Shown one piece after another: positions 41,813-53,756 of a stretch of DNA of 64,000 nt. How positions within the stretch are numbered: position 1 is the stretch's first letter; the number at the start of each line of letters is the position of its first letter. The stretch comes from Primulina eburnea (Eukaryota > Streptophyta > Magnoliopsida > Lamiales > Gesneriaceae). The notes under the pieces were generated by a model. That model worked only from the letters and a program-made list of their open reading frames with translations. It made no database searches and had not been told where the DNA came from. The position numbers were made by a program, and so were the translations under genes. The DNA lies in contig NC_133104.1 of the NCBI RefSeq assembly GCF_022965805.1, positions 21,971,308-22,035,307 on the forward strand, read 5' to 3'.

Positions 41813-43615
41813 TGTAAGGCTCGAGAATTATCCGTGTCATCGATGTGAGACTTGAAACCATGAGAATGCATGATATTTAGAGTGGAATTTGTGAAGCATG
41901 GCCGAAGCCACATCGCCCCCGCGGTGCTAAGACTACCGCACCCGCGGTGTAGGTGACAGAAATTGGTGAATTTGTGCGAACAGACACCGCACCCGCGGTG
42001 CTAGCAAGACCGCCCCCGCGGTGTGAGACCGCACCCGCTGTCATGTAAGGACCGCACCCGCGGTCTAGGTGCTACATTTTTGGATGAACTATCCGTAAGC
42101 ACAGCGCACCCGCACTCTTGAGTTACCGCACCCGCGGTCTGCATGCGAGATTGCCACCTTTGAATTTCGTGTTGACACATGGCACATATATATATATAGG
42201 AATCTGCTGAGTCTTCATTTTTCAGATCTCCATAGCAAGAACCGAGAGCTCCCAAGAAATCCTTCAAACTTCTTTCAAGTTGTGATTTAGATTGTGCAAG
42301 ATTTAGAGATCCGATTTTAATTCCGAGGTAAGATTTGTGTTCCTTGCATTGACGGCTACAAAGTGACGTAAGTTTTATACATTTTCAGCATGGTTCGAAA
42401 CATAGGTGTTGGAGAATTTATGATTTTGTTGAAGATATGTGTTCTTGATAGTATGAGCTTGATATATTCACTACCGAATCGAATTATGGATGTCATATGC
42501 TATGGGTTCGATTTTCCAGCATGCATGGATCGAGTTTATGCAGATTTCAGAATATATATGGATGTGTTGATGGGATTAGGAATGAATTATGATTGTGTAT
42601 CATTGTTTGAGTTGATCGGTATTGCGAGAATACGCCGTTATGCCGTCGATTGTTACCGGGATGGAGTATTGACTTGTACAAGATTTTGATATGAGTTATA
42701 TCTTGATAGAATGCTTTGTATATTGTCATTTCAGATTAGTCTTGACAGAGTGACATTCCGACTTCAAGATCTCGACAGACATTGTGCGACGAAAGGTATA
42801 ATTCATGTGGTCACGGGATTGCACAACTCGATTCAGATTTGATACGAGTTTCCCTAAATCACATACTAGATTGTTATTACATTTGATTATGTAATGCCTT
42901 GTTTATTGATTTATATTCGAGTCCTGAGATAGGAGAGATTGGCAGACTTGCCAACACTACACGTTTCGGTGTATCGACGCATAGGAGCAGATTTGCTATA
43001 TGTGTAGACCCTCGATACAGAGTTGACCGAAGTCTAGGAATAAGACGTACCGTTGCCCCGATTGGTTGAGTAGGTGACAGACCGTCTTATTCACACCGAG
43101 ATCCCTAGATTAGAAATGAGTCGAGTCAAGATTTAAATGTTGAATACAGATTTGTATTCTTCTACATGTTTAGATTTTATTCATGTTACTTGATATATTC
43201 TATGCTTTTGTACATGATTATGACATTGCATGCATCCATGTTTTATACTGGGATATGTTCTCACCGGAGTTATCCGGCTGTTGTCGTGTCTGTATGTGTG
43301 CATGGCAACAGGTGGGGCAGGATCAGGGTCACGACGAGGAAGAGAGAGTTGATAGCGTGGAGATCTCGGGCGTGGAAGATTCCTAGTGTTTCCTACTGGA
43401 CTTGTAGCACTTATGTTTGTAGTTGTTATTGAACACTAGTGTATGTTTGTACGCACAGACTTGTATGTACATTACGTTGTTTAATTTCTATTGAGACATG
43501 TGATGCTTTCGTTAATACATTTAAACTAATGTTAAAAGCAAAATTTTGACCCACATTTTCGAACAAAGATCCAATTAAATCCCAAAAGAAGAGAGTTAGA
43601 GCCCGGGTCCCCACA
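41813..43615 (+). repeat. GypD 3' LTR (1803 bp)
   Basis: Same ends as the 5' LTR; 23 nt longer because of one extra palindrome unit at 42038..42060. Ends at the ATTTA duplication. Confidence 0.95.
41911..42139 (+). repeat. CACCGC-ACCC-GCGGTG inverted-repeat array, GypD 3' LTR
   Basis: Eight units, one more than in the 5' LTR. The extra unit carries a T in place of G (CGCTGT), and the first unit has CATCGC for CACCGC. Confidence 0.92.
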
Positions 43616-44724
43616 ATTTATCATATACATAGTTCATAAGATGCATTCAAAGGAAAAGTCTACTTACAACCCAATACAAAAGTGCTTCCTAAGTCTTGAG
43701 GGATTCCTACAACACAATATCAATAATAATACCATCAACAACTCAATAATCAACTAACCAAAGCAATAAACCCATAAAATCAACACAAGTATAAGTTCCA
43801 TAATTTCCCCAACACTAAAATCCAACAATAACTAAAGCCACAAGCTTACCTTATCTCCTTGGACCCAAAATAAACTTCTTCTCACTTCAATTATCCAACT
43901 ACAAGCTTGAATCAAAGGTATCCAAAGAAGAAAATGAGAAACCCTATCTTCCAAGTCGATGGAGAGAAAAGAAGGAGAAGGGAAATGAGTAAAAATTGTG
44001 TCCCATTCGATTTTATGCCTTCCCAAACACCAAAACACGCTTTTCTAACTGTACAGGGCGCTTGGGCGGTCAAGTTTTACCGCCCTAGCGCGGACCTTAC
44101 TGCCAAAACCCAAAATTTCAGAGCCAGGGGCGCTGGGGCGGTCAAACATTACCGCCCTAGCGCGGTACTTGCTGTCTCGGCGCATACTCTGCGCACAGCT
44201 GCCTCAAAGATCGCCTCCGAAACGCCTCTTCCCGTCATAATTTGGAAAAAATGGTAAACTACAAAGTTGTATCTCTATGTATTTTCTTGATTCTCTCCAA
44301 ATTTTAGATCATTTGGAGGTCTGAGTAAAACGTTATGCTAAATCTCCCAACATGTGCCACTGGAGGAACGACGAAACGCACGACACACTTCGGGGCGCTT
44401 TTGGCCTATCTTCCACAATGATTTGAACAAAACGCAAAACGTCAAAGTTATAGCCTTATGTCTTATATTTCTAATGAAAGTAGCCTCACATCAATTGGAT
44501 CAATATACAAAACATTATGCTAAAAATCACAACTACTGCCACATTTTCATACCGTTAAAGCACTTCCATTACCTATTTAACTCAAATTCAACCTTCTATT
44601 CTACCCATTCATATCTATTCCATTCTATAACATTCATTACCATTCATATCATAATGTAAAGCATAAACCATCACAATAAAATACCGTAATTCAAAATAAA
44701 AGAATTGAATGATCGGCTATTACA
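43616..44724 (-). repeat. GypC 5' LTR, U3 part (begins with the GypD TSD copy)
   Basis: Continuation of 35236..36166. 43616..43620 is the duplicated ATTTA. Holds the array 44056..44168 and a TATA-like box near 44007..44018 (GGCATAAAATC in element direction). Ends TGTAATAGCC at 44724. Confidence 0.94.
44056..44168 (-). repeat. Paired GCGC/ACCGCCCTAGCGC inverted repeats, GypC 5' LTR
   Basis: Same two pairs as 26278..26389, with one G to T change in the first arm. Confidence 0.88.
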
Positions 44725-45547
44725 CACTAGTTGAATAATTATTTTACTATTGGGCTCTACAAGACCCAATATGATTTAGCTAATTAAACACTTGAATTAA
44801 TTTAATTATTTGGACTCTACTAGGCCCACTAGTGTTTAACTAATTCAACACTTGGATTAATTTAATTTAGTCCATAATAATGTTTATGAAAATCACAATT
44901 TTCAAATACATTATTTATTTGGCCAATTTTTAATTTAGGAACACTTTCATAAATTAAAAAATTACATTTCTCTCATAGAATTCATACTTCTATTTTATTT
45001 ACGCTTATAAACGCATTTATAAGCCGTTCAACACATTGAACTATTTTACTTCTCAACGGGATCTAGAAAGCTAGTACTTGTGTGTCCCTCAATGGTTCAT
45101 TGATACAACTAGCTGTGGGTTCACATCTCCATGTGATTCGGACTAAGCATGTCCTTATATGAGCATACCCCAATTGCTCCATTATTACTTATCAACTCCT
45201 TGATAACAAGAACGTCAGAACTCAAGTCTGATAGTACCCAACCAATCATGTTAAACGCCTAGCAGCATCGTTTACATGATTCCCTAGGTATCAAATGATA
45301 TTGCCTGCAAGAACCATTCAATTATGGTTAGCGTACAGTACGGTCCCTTCAACTCATATATCCCGACCGATTCGACAACCATTGGTATATCGAAAGTTGT
45401 CAATGAATCGATACTATGTGTCATGCCGTAGTTGCATCGATGGTGTAATCTAAGAAACCCCTTTCTTAATTATCACCATACTCTGATCAAAGATTTCAAA
45501 CTACATACACATGATATCACATAGGATATCCATACCCGAAGGTAAGT
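44725..45547 (-). repeat. Cop3 copia LTR, right fragment (begins with the CACTA copy)
   Basis: It continues the LTR of 24286..24913 and follows the Cop2 LTR to the CCCGAAGGTAAG segment, where it breaks off; the last 600 nt or so expected are absent. GypH sequence follows. Confidence 0.85.
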
Positions 45548-45932
45548 TGAAACGTCTACTAGTTTTTAAAAAAATGCGAAATAATTTTTTTTTTAAATTA
45601 AAGCTCGCGCTTTTCGAAAGAACATACATATGAAAATATTCATCTCCTCTCAATCTCATAAATCGTAATGCGGAAAACATATGGTCCTCGGGTCGTGTCA
45701 CCCCACCAGGTCTGCCTACTCAGAGTTCGGCACCTCCAGTCTCCTCATCATTAAGCTCACCTGCATCACACACGCCTAGTGAGTCTAAAGACTCAACACA
45801 CCTGTACTAGGAATAACAAGTACATATACATAGCACACAGCAGTGAAAAATATCATACTCAACATATCTTTCGTGAACTTAAAAGCTTAATGCCAACATA
45901 CCTTGCATGAACTTTAAAACATGAACATAAAC

Positions 45933-46052
45933 ATGTCGTATAAAATCATGTCGTGTCAAATCATGTCATCTCATGTCATCATATACGTATACGTGTCGTG
46001 TAAAATCATATCGTCTCAAAGCATGTCATCTCATGTCATCATATACGTATAC
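45933..46052. repeat. 60-bp tandem duplication in GypH
   Basis: Two 60-bp units (45933..45992 and 45993..46052), each ending CATCTCATGTCATCATATAC, differ at a few bases. Confidence 0.85.
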
Positions 46053-46240
46053 ATTTTCTTTTTAATTGAATTCAGTTCATTAGTTGTGACTTTCGTATCA
46101 GCTCTATCGTGTCAGCTCTATCGATGGATCCATCTATAAAAACCCTGGTACCCGGCGGCAGGAGACATCAGCGACAGCATTACCCGCCCACTGAGCCCGG
46201 GCCTCAGCTCATCATATCATAACAATGGAAATACGATCGT

Positions 46241-46295
46241 CGGGCTCCCTCTGGGGCCTTTTCCCGAAAACGGGCTCCCTCTGGGGCCTTTTCCC
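46241..46295. repeat. 30-bp tandem duplication in GypH
   Basis: CGGGCTCCCTCTGGGGCC followed by TTTTCCC occurs twice with a 30-bp period. Confidence 0.88.
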
Positions 46296-47661
46296 TCACG
46301 ATATCTCCAATCATATCATCGTATACATATACATCGTCAGTCACAACAACTCCCATCCTTCAAAAAAATCATCATATTCATCACTTAATAAAAACATGCA
46401 TATACGTAATTTTTCCTTTAAACCAAGCATGCAACGTATATTTTCATAAAATCTTAAAAATCATATTCATGATGCATAAACATTTAAAACATGATAAAAT
46501 GTGCTCAAGGCGCTGCCAGGACCAAAATCTCACCCCGGGTGAAAAATGACTATTTTTCCCCTGGAAACCCAAAAATTACCATTTTGCCCATAGACGTAAA
46601 TTTTCACTTCTTTGACATTTTCTTAATTTCATTGACTCTAATACATCTCAAATATTTATTTAAGCCTACAAGAATTTTACCATATTTTTATTTGGCTTAA
46701 ATCGATGACCTTTAAATTAATCCTTAAATATAACATAACAATGTGCTTTAATCCCGAATTAAATCAAACATTAGCATAAAATTCCCAAATTAAAAACTTA
46801 GACTTCAAATAATGATGTGAGCTTAAATATAATTTCCCATAATTTTATTAAGCTTAAATCTAGACGTTTCCATTAATCCTTTAATTAACGTTTCGTGCGG
46901 CGATTAAATCCCGAATAATTCCAAAACTCATTATTTTGATCTGAAGCTTACCAAACTCCTAAAAATATCCCAAAAAATTTTTAAAATCATTCCTAGACGT
47001 AAACTCGAGCCCAATTCATAACTTAACCGAATTGTTTTAAAACTTGGAGCGGGGTCCCGATTTTAACCCGAATCGACTCGAAACTTAATCGAATTATACC
47101 AAACTTATACCATGCCCAAAACACGCCCTATCAGCCCCAAAACTCCACGTTCCAGCCCTCATAGACTCACGAAGACAGCCTCAATAGCTGCTGGAATTTT
47201 CCAGCAGCTTCCCTTCGAGCCTAAATTCTAGCACTATCCATAAATGCGTTCCTAGCCTTCAGCCCACGGATATAGCCATGAACCATCCTCCCCTAGCCCA
47301 CCCTAGGACCCTGCTGGACCCACTAGACTCAAGGCACCAGCTACATGCAGGATACAACCTGCTGAGAGCCGAGAAACAACACCACCCATCACCCGAGTCC
47401 TAGTCCCTCAAAATTGCACTCGATCGCCCGGCCTTGGGGCGGTTCCAGCAGCGGTCAAGCCTCTCTAAACCGGGTCTCAGACCCAGCAGGGCCTGATCCA
47501 AGGCTTGGTTCAGCCCTCACACAAGCTGGTGTAGCAGAAAAACATGGATTGAAACTCCTAACACCTCACAACCGATCTACTCTTCAAACTTTCGATCTCG
47601 CTTACTTTTGATCTTTCTTCGACTAGAATTTAACACACCTCAACCACACCCCTTAGACATC

Positions 47662-47666
47662 ATAAT
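47662..47666. other. Cop2 target-site duplication, left copy (ATAAT)
   Basis: ATAAT here and at 57698..57702 flank Cop2 exactly. Confidence 0.93.
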
Positions 47667-49813
47667 TGAAAGGGGATCAGTTACGGTGGCCGGAAACGCA
47701 ACGGAAGCACAAAAATTTTCGATTTTAGCATATAAATTTCGGCCACCATGATTTTGTGTAGGAAATACAATAAAACACCAAAATGACATTCATAGTGTGT
47801 CTAGAAATAGTTACCTATCAACCTCTTAAGGTTGATGATGGCTCCAACCAAGTTGTGAACAACTTGGCTCTTGAATGGAATGAAGATCTACAAGCTTCCT
47901 TGGACTCCTTTCTTTCCTTCAAAATTAGGCCCACCACTAGCAAACTAGAACCCCTCTTATTTTGCACTAGAAAAATAAAAGGATTTTTCAAAGAGAAGTA
48001 TTTTTATTCCTCAACACTTGAAGAGAAAAATTGAGAGAAAACTTTGAGAGAATAATAATTCAATATTTCGGCCATTGTGAGCTAGAATGGGGGAAGGGAG
48101 ACTTGTCTTGGACTTGCAAAAAGTAGAGACAAAAGTAGCATACCAAGCCTTGATATTTGAAAAAGTTGTCTCCAACACTTCACCTCCCATGCATGCATAT
48201 TATATGGTTTTTTATCAAAATAAAACCATGGACTAAATTTAATTATCTCAAACATATTTGAGACTAATTAAACATTACTTGAATTTACCCAAGTCCCACT
48301 AGTTAAATAATTAATTTAAATTGAGCTCTACAAGACTCAATATAATTTAATTAATTCAACACTTGAATTAATATAATTATTTGGACTCTACTAGGTCCAC
48401 TAGTGTTTAATTAATTCAACACTTGAATTAATATAATTTAGTCCATAATAATGCTTATGAAAATCACAATTTTCAAATACACTATTCAATTGGCCAACTT
48501 TTAATTTAGGAACACTTCCATAAATTAAAATTTACATTTCTCTCATAGAAGTCATACTTCTATTTTTCTTTACACTTATAAACTCATTTATAAGTTGTTC
48601 AACACAGTGAACTAGTTTCTCCTTTATAGAAGTCATACTTCTAATTTTCCTTACGCTTATAAACTCCTTTATAAGCCGTTCAACACATTGAACTATTTTT
48701 ACTTCTCAACGGGATCTAGAAAGCCAACACTTGTGTGGCCCTCAATGGTTCATTGATACAACTAGCCGTGGGTTCACATCTCCATGTGATTCGGACTAAA
48801 CATGTCCTTATATGAACATACCCCAATTGCTCCATTCTTACTTATCAACTCCTTGATAACAAGAACGTCAGAACTCAAGTCTGATAGTACCCAACCAATC
48901 ATGTTAAACGCCTAGCAGCATCGCTTACATGATTCCCTAGGTATCAAATGATAGTGCCTGCAAGAACCATTCAATTATGGTTAGCGTACAGTACGTTCCC
49001 TTCAACTCATATATCCCGACCGATTCGACAACCATTGGTTTATCGAGAGTTGTCAATGAATCGATACTATGTGTCATTCCGTAGTTGCATCGATGGTGTA
49101 ATCTATGAAACTCCTTTCATAATTACCACCATACTCTGATCAGAGATTTCACACTACATATACATGAAAACACATAGGATATCCATACCCGAAGGTAAGC
49201 GGTGAATCCCCGACTACAATGCATCGACTCCTATATGTTTCGACAGAACACCCAACCTTGCCACCTGATGACCCCTTGAGAGTCGGTAAACAAGTCAAAG
49301 TGCAATGCTAGCACATAGAGTCTCAATGTTGTCCCGGGTCATAAGGACTAATGGTGTACAACCATAAACTAGGACGTTTCCACTCGATAAGTGAGAACCA
49401 CTTGGAAAGTCCTTTAACGGAGGGTTGTTCAGTGCACTCTTCCAGGAGCACCTATCTGCATGCTTGGACATCACAATGTCCCCTACCAATGAAACATGGT
49501 ACTCACATCGCAGATACTAGTCTCTAACTCGAGCGGCCTATATCCTTCTTAGCGGCGGCTGAATCGACTAGGAACTATTTAGAATATACAGTATTCCAAA
49601 TATGAGTTTCATGATACTCATCATATGAGCATCTCATATTCTTTCTACTATTTGTATATTCAAGGACTTTATCTATGCAACTAGCATGGGCATACAGATA
49701 AAGATGTGCCAAAATAATAATTTCAAATATAATTAAAATAAAGATCGTTTATACATAGAGTTTCATTGTGAACACTCGGCCAACACTTGGCTCGACGGGC
49801 ACCTACTCTAACA
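47667..49813 (-). repeat. Cop2 3' LTR
   Basis: In element direction TGTTAGAG (49813) to CCCTTTCA (47667). Carries the AT-rich inverted-repeat chain. No gene is supported. Confidence 0.95.
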
Positions 49814-49824
49814 ATCTCCCACTT
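49814..49824 (-). other. Cop2 polypurine tract
   Basis: In element direction AAGTGGGAGAT directly before the 3' LTR. Confidence 0.85.
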
Positions 49825-49827
49825 GCA

Positions 49828-50394
49828 CTAGAGCCAACTACCCATATGCTTCAAACCCATTGATTCGCGATGCTTCTCGAATAATGGTCCAGGTAAAGGC
49901 TTAGTTAGTGGATCAGCAACATTATCTGCGGAGTCGACTTTGTCAATCATGACATCTCCTCTTTCCACGATCTCTCTGAGGATGTGGTACTTTCTCAATA
50001 CGTGTTTGGACTTCTGATGAGACCTCGGCTCCTTTGCTTGAGCAATGGCTCCCGTGTTGTAACAAATCACCGGGACAGGAGCAACTCCATTAGGAATGAC
50101 GCCCAACTCTTGGACGAAATTCCTTATCCAAACTGCCTCTTTTGCTGCAGCTGATGCAGCAATGTATTCTGCCTCAGTGGTGGAATCCGCTGTATTGTCT
50201 TGCTTGGAACTCTTCCAAGAGACAGCAGCACCATTGAGCATGAATATGAATCTAGAGGTTGACTTTGAGTCATAAATATCGCTTTGGAAGCTAGAGTCGG
50301 TATAGCCTTCCAATTTTAGTTCTCCACCCCCATAGACCAAGAACAATTTATTGGTCCTCCTCAAGTACTTGAGGATGTCTTTCACAGCTTTTCA
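49828..50394 (-). pseudogene. Cop2 RNase H, after a nonsense codon
   Basis: RNase H removes the RNA strand during reverse transcription. The domain has VYGGGELKLEGYTDSSFQSD (catalytic Asp), STTEAEYIAASAAAKEAVW (catalytic Glu) and SKHVLRKYHILRE, and the copia C-terminus VADPLTKPLPGP. It is in the same frame as RT but cut off by a TGA at 50392..50394, within the conserved HWKAVKDIL motif where related elements have Trp (TGG). The rest of the domain is intact. Confidence 0.9.
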
Positions 50395-52380
50395 ATGTGG
50401 AAGACCGGGGTTCGATTGATATCTACTCACTACACTTAGTGCAAAAGCCACGTCAGGACGTGTGGATATCATTCCATACATGATGCTACCAATTGCCGAA
50501 GCATACGGAATGTGTGTCATCGCCGCTATCTCCGCATCAGTCTTGGGAGACATAGACTTGGATAGGGTCACGCCATGACACATTGGTAGATGTCCTCTCT
50601 TGGACTCATCCATCGAGAATCGCTTCAGGATGGTATCAATGTACGTGGACTGGGTGAGACCAAGCAATATCTTTGATCTATCTCTGTAGATTTGTATTCC
50701 CAATACAAAAGATGCTTCACCCAAGTCTTGCATCGAGAACTTGCTTGCTAACCATATCTTGGTTGATTGCAACATTCCTACATCATTTCCAATGAGTAGA
50801 ATGTCATCAACATACGGCACCAAGAATGTCACAGCACTCCCACTGACCTTCTTATACACACAGGGTTCCTCAGGATTCTTAGTAAAATCAAACTCTTTGA
50901 TTGTACTATCGAATCTAAGGTTCCAACTCCTAGATGCCTGTTTTAGACCATAAATAGATCTCTGAAGTTTGCATACCATATGCTCACTTCCGACAGATGT
51001 AAACCCTTCGGGTTGAGACATGTAAATTTCTTCCTTAATATCCCCATTAAGAAATGTTGTCTTAACATCCATCTGCCATATCTCATAGTCATACCATGCA
51101 GCTATGGCTAGCAAAATCCTTATGGACTTGAACATTGCGACTGGAGAAAAGGTTTCTTCAAAGTCAACTCCTTGTCTTTGAGTATATCCTTTTGCTACCA
51201 ATCGCGCTTTGAAGGTCAATACCTTCCCATCCGCCCCAAGTTTCCTCTTGTAAATCCATTTACACCCTATGGGAACAGTTCCCTCAGGTGGATCCACAAG
51301 ATTCCACATTTGGTTCGAATGCATGGAATTCATCTCAGATTCCATTGCTTCAAGCCACTTGGATGAATCGGCATCAGATAAGGCTTCCTTGAAGGTCCTT
51401 GGATCACATCCAAGGTTAGGCTCATAACGGCCCTCTTGAAGAAGCAGACCATACCTCATAGGTGGTCTCGAGACTCTCTCGGATCTTCTAGGAGCTTGTA
51501 TCTCCTCCCTTGGCTCTTCGGGTGTGGGTTCTACAATTGTGGGTGTCTCTCGAACTTCTTCGATTTCTATCATCTCTCCTTTTCTATTCAATAGAAATTC
51601 CCTTTCCAAAAAGGTTGCATTCCTAGAAACAAATACCTTTGTTTCTTGGGGATGATAGAAGTAATATCCAACAGAATTCTTTGGATATCCCACAAAGTAA
51701 CATAAAATGGATCGACTATCCAATTTATCTCCCACTACCTGCTTCACATAAGTAGGGCACCGCCATATTCTAAAATATGAATATTTGGGTGGCTTACCCA
51801 TCCATATCTCATATGGTGTCTTATCAACTGCTTTTGTATGGACATTGTTCAACAACAGTGCCGCTGTCTCAAGCGCATATCCCCAAAAGGATGGCGGCAA
51901 CTCCGTGAACCCCATCATAGACCGAACCATGTCCATCAAAGTCCGGTTACGACGCTCCGAAACACCATTCAACTGTGGTGTTGCGGGCGGAGTCCACTGC
52001 GAGAGAATCCCATTCTCCCTTAGATACTCTTGGAACTCGGCACTCAAGTACTCACCACCCCGATCCGATCGAAGTGTCTTGATGCTTCGTCCCAACTGAT
52101 TCTCTACTTCACTTCTGAATTCTTTGAACCTTTCAAAAGCTTCAGATTTGTATTTCATCAAATACACATACCCATACCTCGAGAAATCATCGGTAAAGGT
52201 GATGAAGTAGGCATGTCCATGCTTAGTGGTGATGCTAAGCGGACCGCACACATCGGTATGGATCAAATCCAATAACCCTTTGGCTCGCTCCACATGGCCC
52301 TTAAATGGAATTTTGGTCATCTTTCCTTTTAGACAGGATTCACAAGTCGTGAGAGCATTAATATCAGACATAACATGCCA
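50395..52380 (-). CDS. Cop2 integrase and reverse transcriptase (pol)
   Basis: Integrase: zinc cysteines in CESCLKGK, first Asp in IHTDVCGPL, second in LRSDRGGEYLS, Glu in NGVSERRNRT, so the D,D,E triad is complete. After an acidic/proline linker (EEPREEIQAPRRSER) comes RT: VDPPEGTVPIGCKWIYKRK, ARLVAKGYTQRQGVDFEETF, MDVKTTFLNGD and the catalytic YVDDILLIGND. The frame is open over nearly 680 codons and ends at the premature TGA before RNase H. Upstream it is shifted by one base relative to gag-protease, with the change between 52350 and 52385. Without those lesions this would be one copia polyprotein. Confidence 0.93.
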
Positions 52381-52385
52381 ACTCC

Positions 52386-53756
52386 CACTAGCTTGTTCAT
52401 CCTTCTTAAGGAAATATGTCCTAATCGAGCATGCCATAATTGTGCCGAATTTAGAGTATCTTGTTTTCTCTTGTTTGTTGTTGTTATCGCTTGGACATTG
52501 TTTAGTGGAATATCTTTCAATTTTAAGTTATAGAGATCGTTTTCAAGTTCCCCGGTACCAACTAAACATTCATTCTTGTAAATGTTGCAAACACCTTTGC
52601 TAAATAAACAAGAAAATCCATCTTTGTCCAACATAGAAATGAAAATAATGTTTTTCACCAAGTCGGGTACAAACAAAACATCTCTCAAAATTAACTTAAA
52701 ATCATTGTTCAAAAGCAAGTAAACATCTCCTACGGCCTTGGCAGCAACCCTTGCTCCATTGCCCATCCTCAAAAAGGTCTCACCTTTTCTTAGCCTTCTT
52801 CTTCTTCCCATCACCTGCAAATCATTACAGAGATGTGAGCCACAGCCGGTATCTAATACCCAAGAAGTAGAGTTAATTGAAATGTTTACTTCAATATAGA
52901 ACATACCTTTTCCAGAACCCTTCTGGGCAAGATATTCCCTGCAGTTACGCCTCCAATGTCCAGGCTTCTTGCAGTAATGACAAACGTCAATAGTCTTGTT
53001 AGCCTTCACTGGTGTGGCTACCACAACAGGACTCGGAGCTTGCCTCTTCGAGGGCACATTCTTCTTGGGACGTTGGAAAGAACGCTTCTTTCCCTTCCCA
53101 CGTGGATCGGTCTTCATACCAGATGAAGAACCCACATAAAGAACCGACTTCTCTTTCTTGATAGTGGACTCAAAAGTCACAAGCATATTCACCAACTCCT
53201 CAAGGGTCGGCTCCATCTTGTTCATATTGAAATTCACCACAAAAGGATCAAATGAGCTAGGCAGCGATAACAGCAACACGTCGGTGGTCAACTCCGAAGG
53301 CAATATCAAATCCATGCCAACAAGCTTGTCCACGAGTCCAATCATCTTTAGGCCATGCTCATGGACCGAGGCCCCATCTCGCATGCGCAAAGTGATTAGC
53401 TCCTTGACGGTAGCATGCCTAAGAGGCCGAGTCTGCTCACCAAAGAGCTCCTTGAGGTGCCAATGAATGTCAGCAGCACTCTTTGCACCCTCAAAACGCC
53501 TCTGCAGCTCATCATTCATAGAAGCCTGCATATAACACTTGGTCTTCAAGTCATGGTCACACAAATCCTTGTAGGTCTGCAATTCCTCAGGAGTGCAGTC
53601 AGTCGGAGCCTTATCAGGGGGCGACTCAGTCAGTGTATATGCAATCTTTTCCGAGTTCAAGACGATTTTCAGGTTTCTTAGCCAAGTGAGGTAGTTTGGT
53701 CCGGTTAACACATGTTTTTCGAGTATGGCAGAAAGCGGATTGCGAATTGAATACAT
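52386..53756 (-). CDS. Cop2 gag, protease and pre-integrase domain
   Basis: I start it at the ATG of MYSIRNPLSAIL (53754..53756); the frame is open further upstream without copia similarity. Gag core: HVLTGPNYLTWLRNLKIVL and SAADIHWHLKELFGEQ. A basic region leads to one zinc knuckle, CHYCKKPGHWRRNC. The protease active site is STSWVLDTGCGSHLC. The pre-integrase domain shows LWHARLGHISLRRMNKL. The frame then shifts into pol. All functional motifs up to the shift are intact. Confidence 0.92.

Larger units (their letters stand above)
36167..43615 (+). mobile_element. GypD: Ty3/gypsy with internally deleted pol, 7449 bp
   Basis: LTRs 36167..37946 and 41813..43615, TSD ATTTA, primer site and purine tract all present. 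Gag-protease is readable; RNase H and the integrase zinc domain are deleted and pol has several frameshifts. LTRs differ at about 12 bases plus one 23-nt indel. Gag and LTR ends show it to be a close relative of GypB and GypG. Confidence 0.96.
24914..44724 (-). mobile_element. GypC: Ty3/gypsy (Tekay-like chromovirus) carrying GypD and GypE
   Basis: The left LTR is 2034 bp; the right LTR is about 2035 bp once GypD is removed. TSD is CACTA. Minus-strand order: 5' LTR, primer site, gag-protease, RT (interrupted by GypE), RNase H, integrase with chromodomain-like tail, hairpin, purine tract, 3' LTR. LTR divergence is about 1.6% by eye, higher than that of the two elements inserted in it. Gag (MPPKRK start) is a different type from GypB, GypD and GypG. 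Confidence 0.95.
45548..47666 (-). mobile_element. GypH: non-coding LTR-like sequence, left part
   Basis: It begins TGAAACGTCTAC where the Cop3 LTR stops. No protein-coding gene is supported over 2.1 kb. It holds two local tandem duplications and shares short stretches with GypI. Cop2 is inserted at its right edge. I read it as the minus-strand LTR of a gypsy-like element inserted in Cop3, but its other end is not in view. Confidence 0.5.

Noticed and set aside
24909..44729. CACTA sequences at both ends suggesting a CACTA transposon
   Set aside because: CACTA here is the TSD outside the TG...CA ends of an LTR element with gag-pol.
47414..47611. 65-codon open frame in GC-richer DNA of GypH, considered as a host exon
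   Set aside because: No domain, no splice-site support, and it lies in LTR-like sequence.
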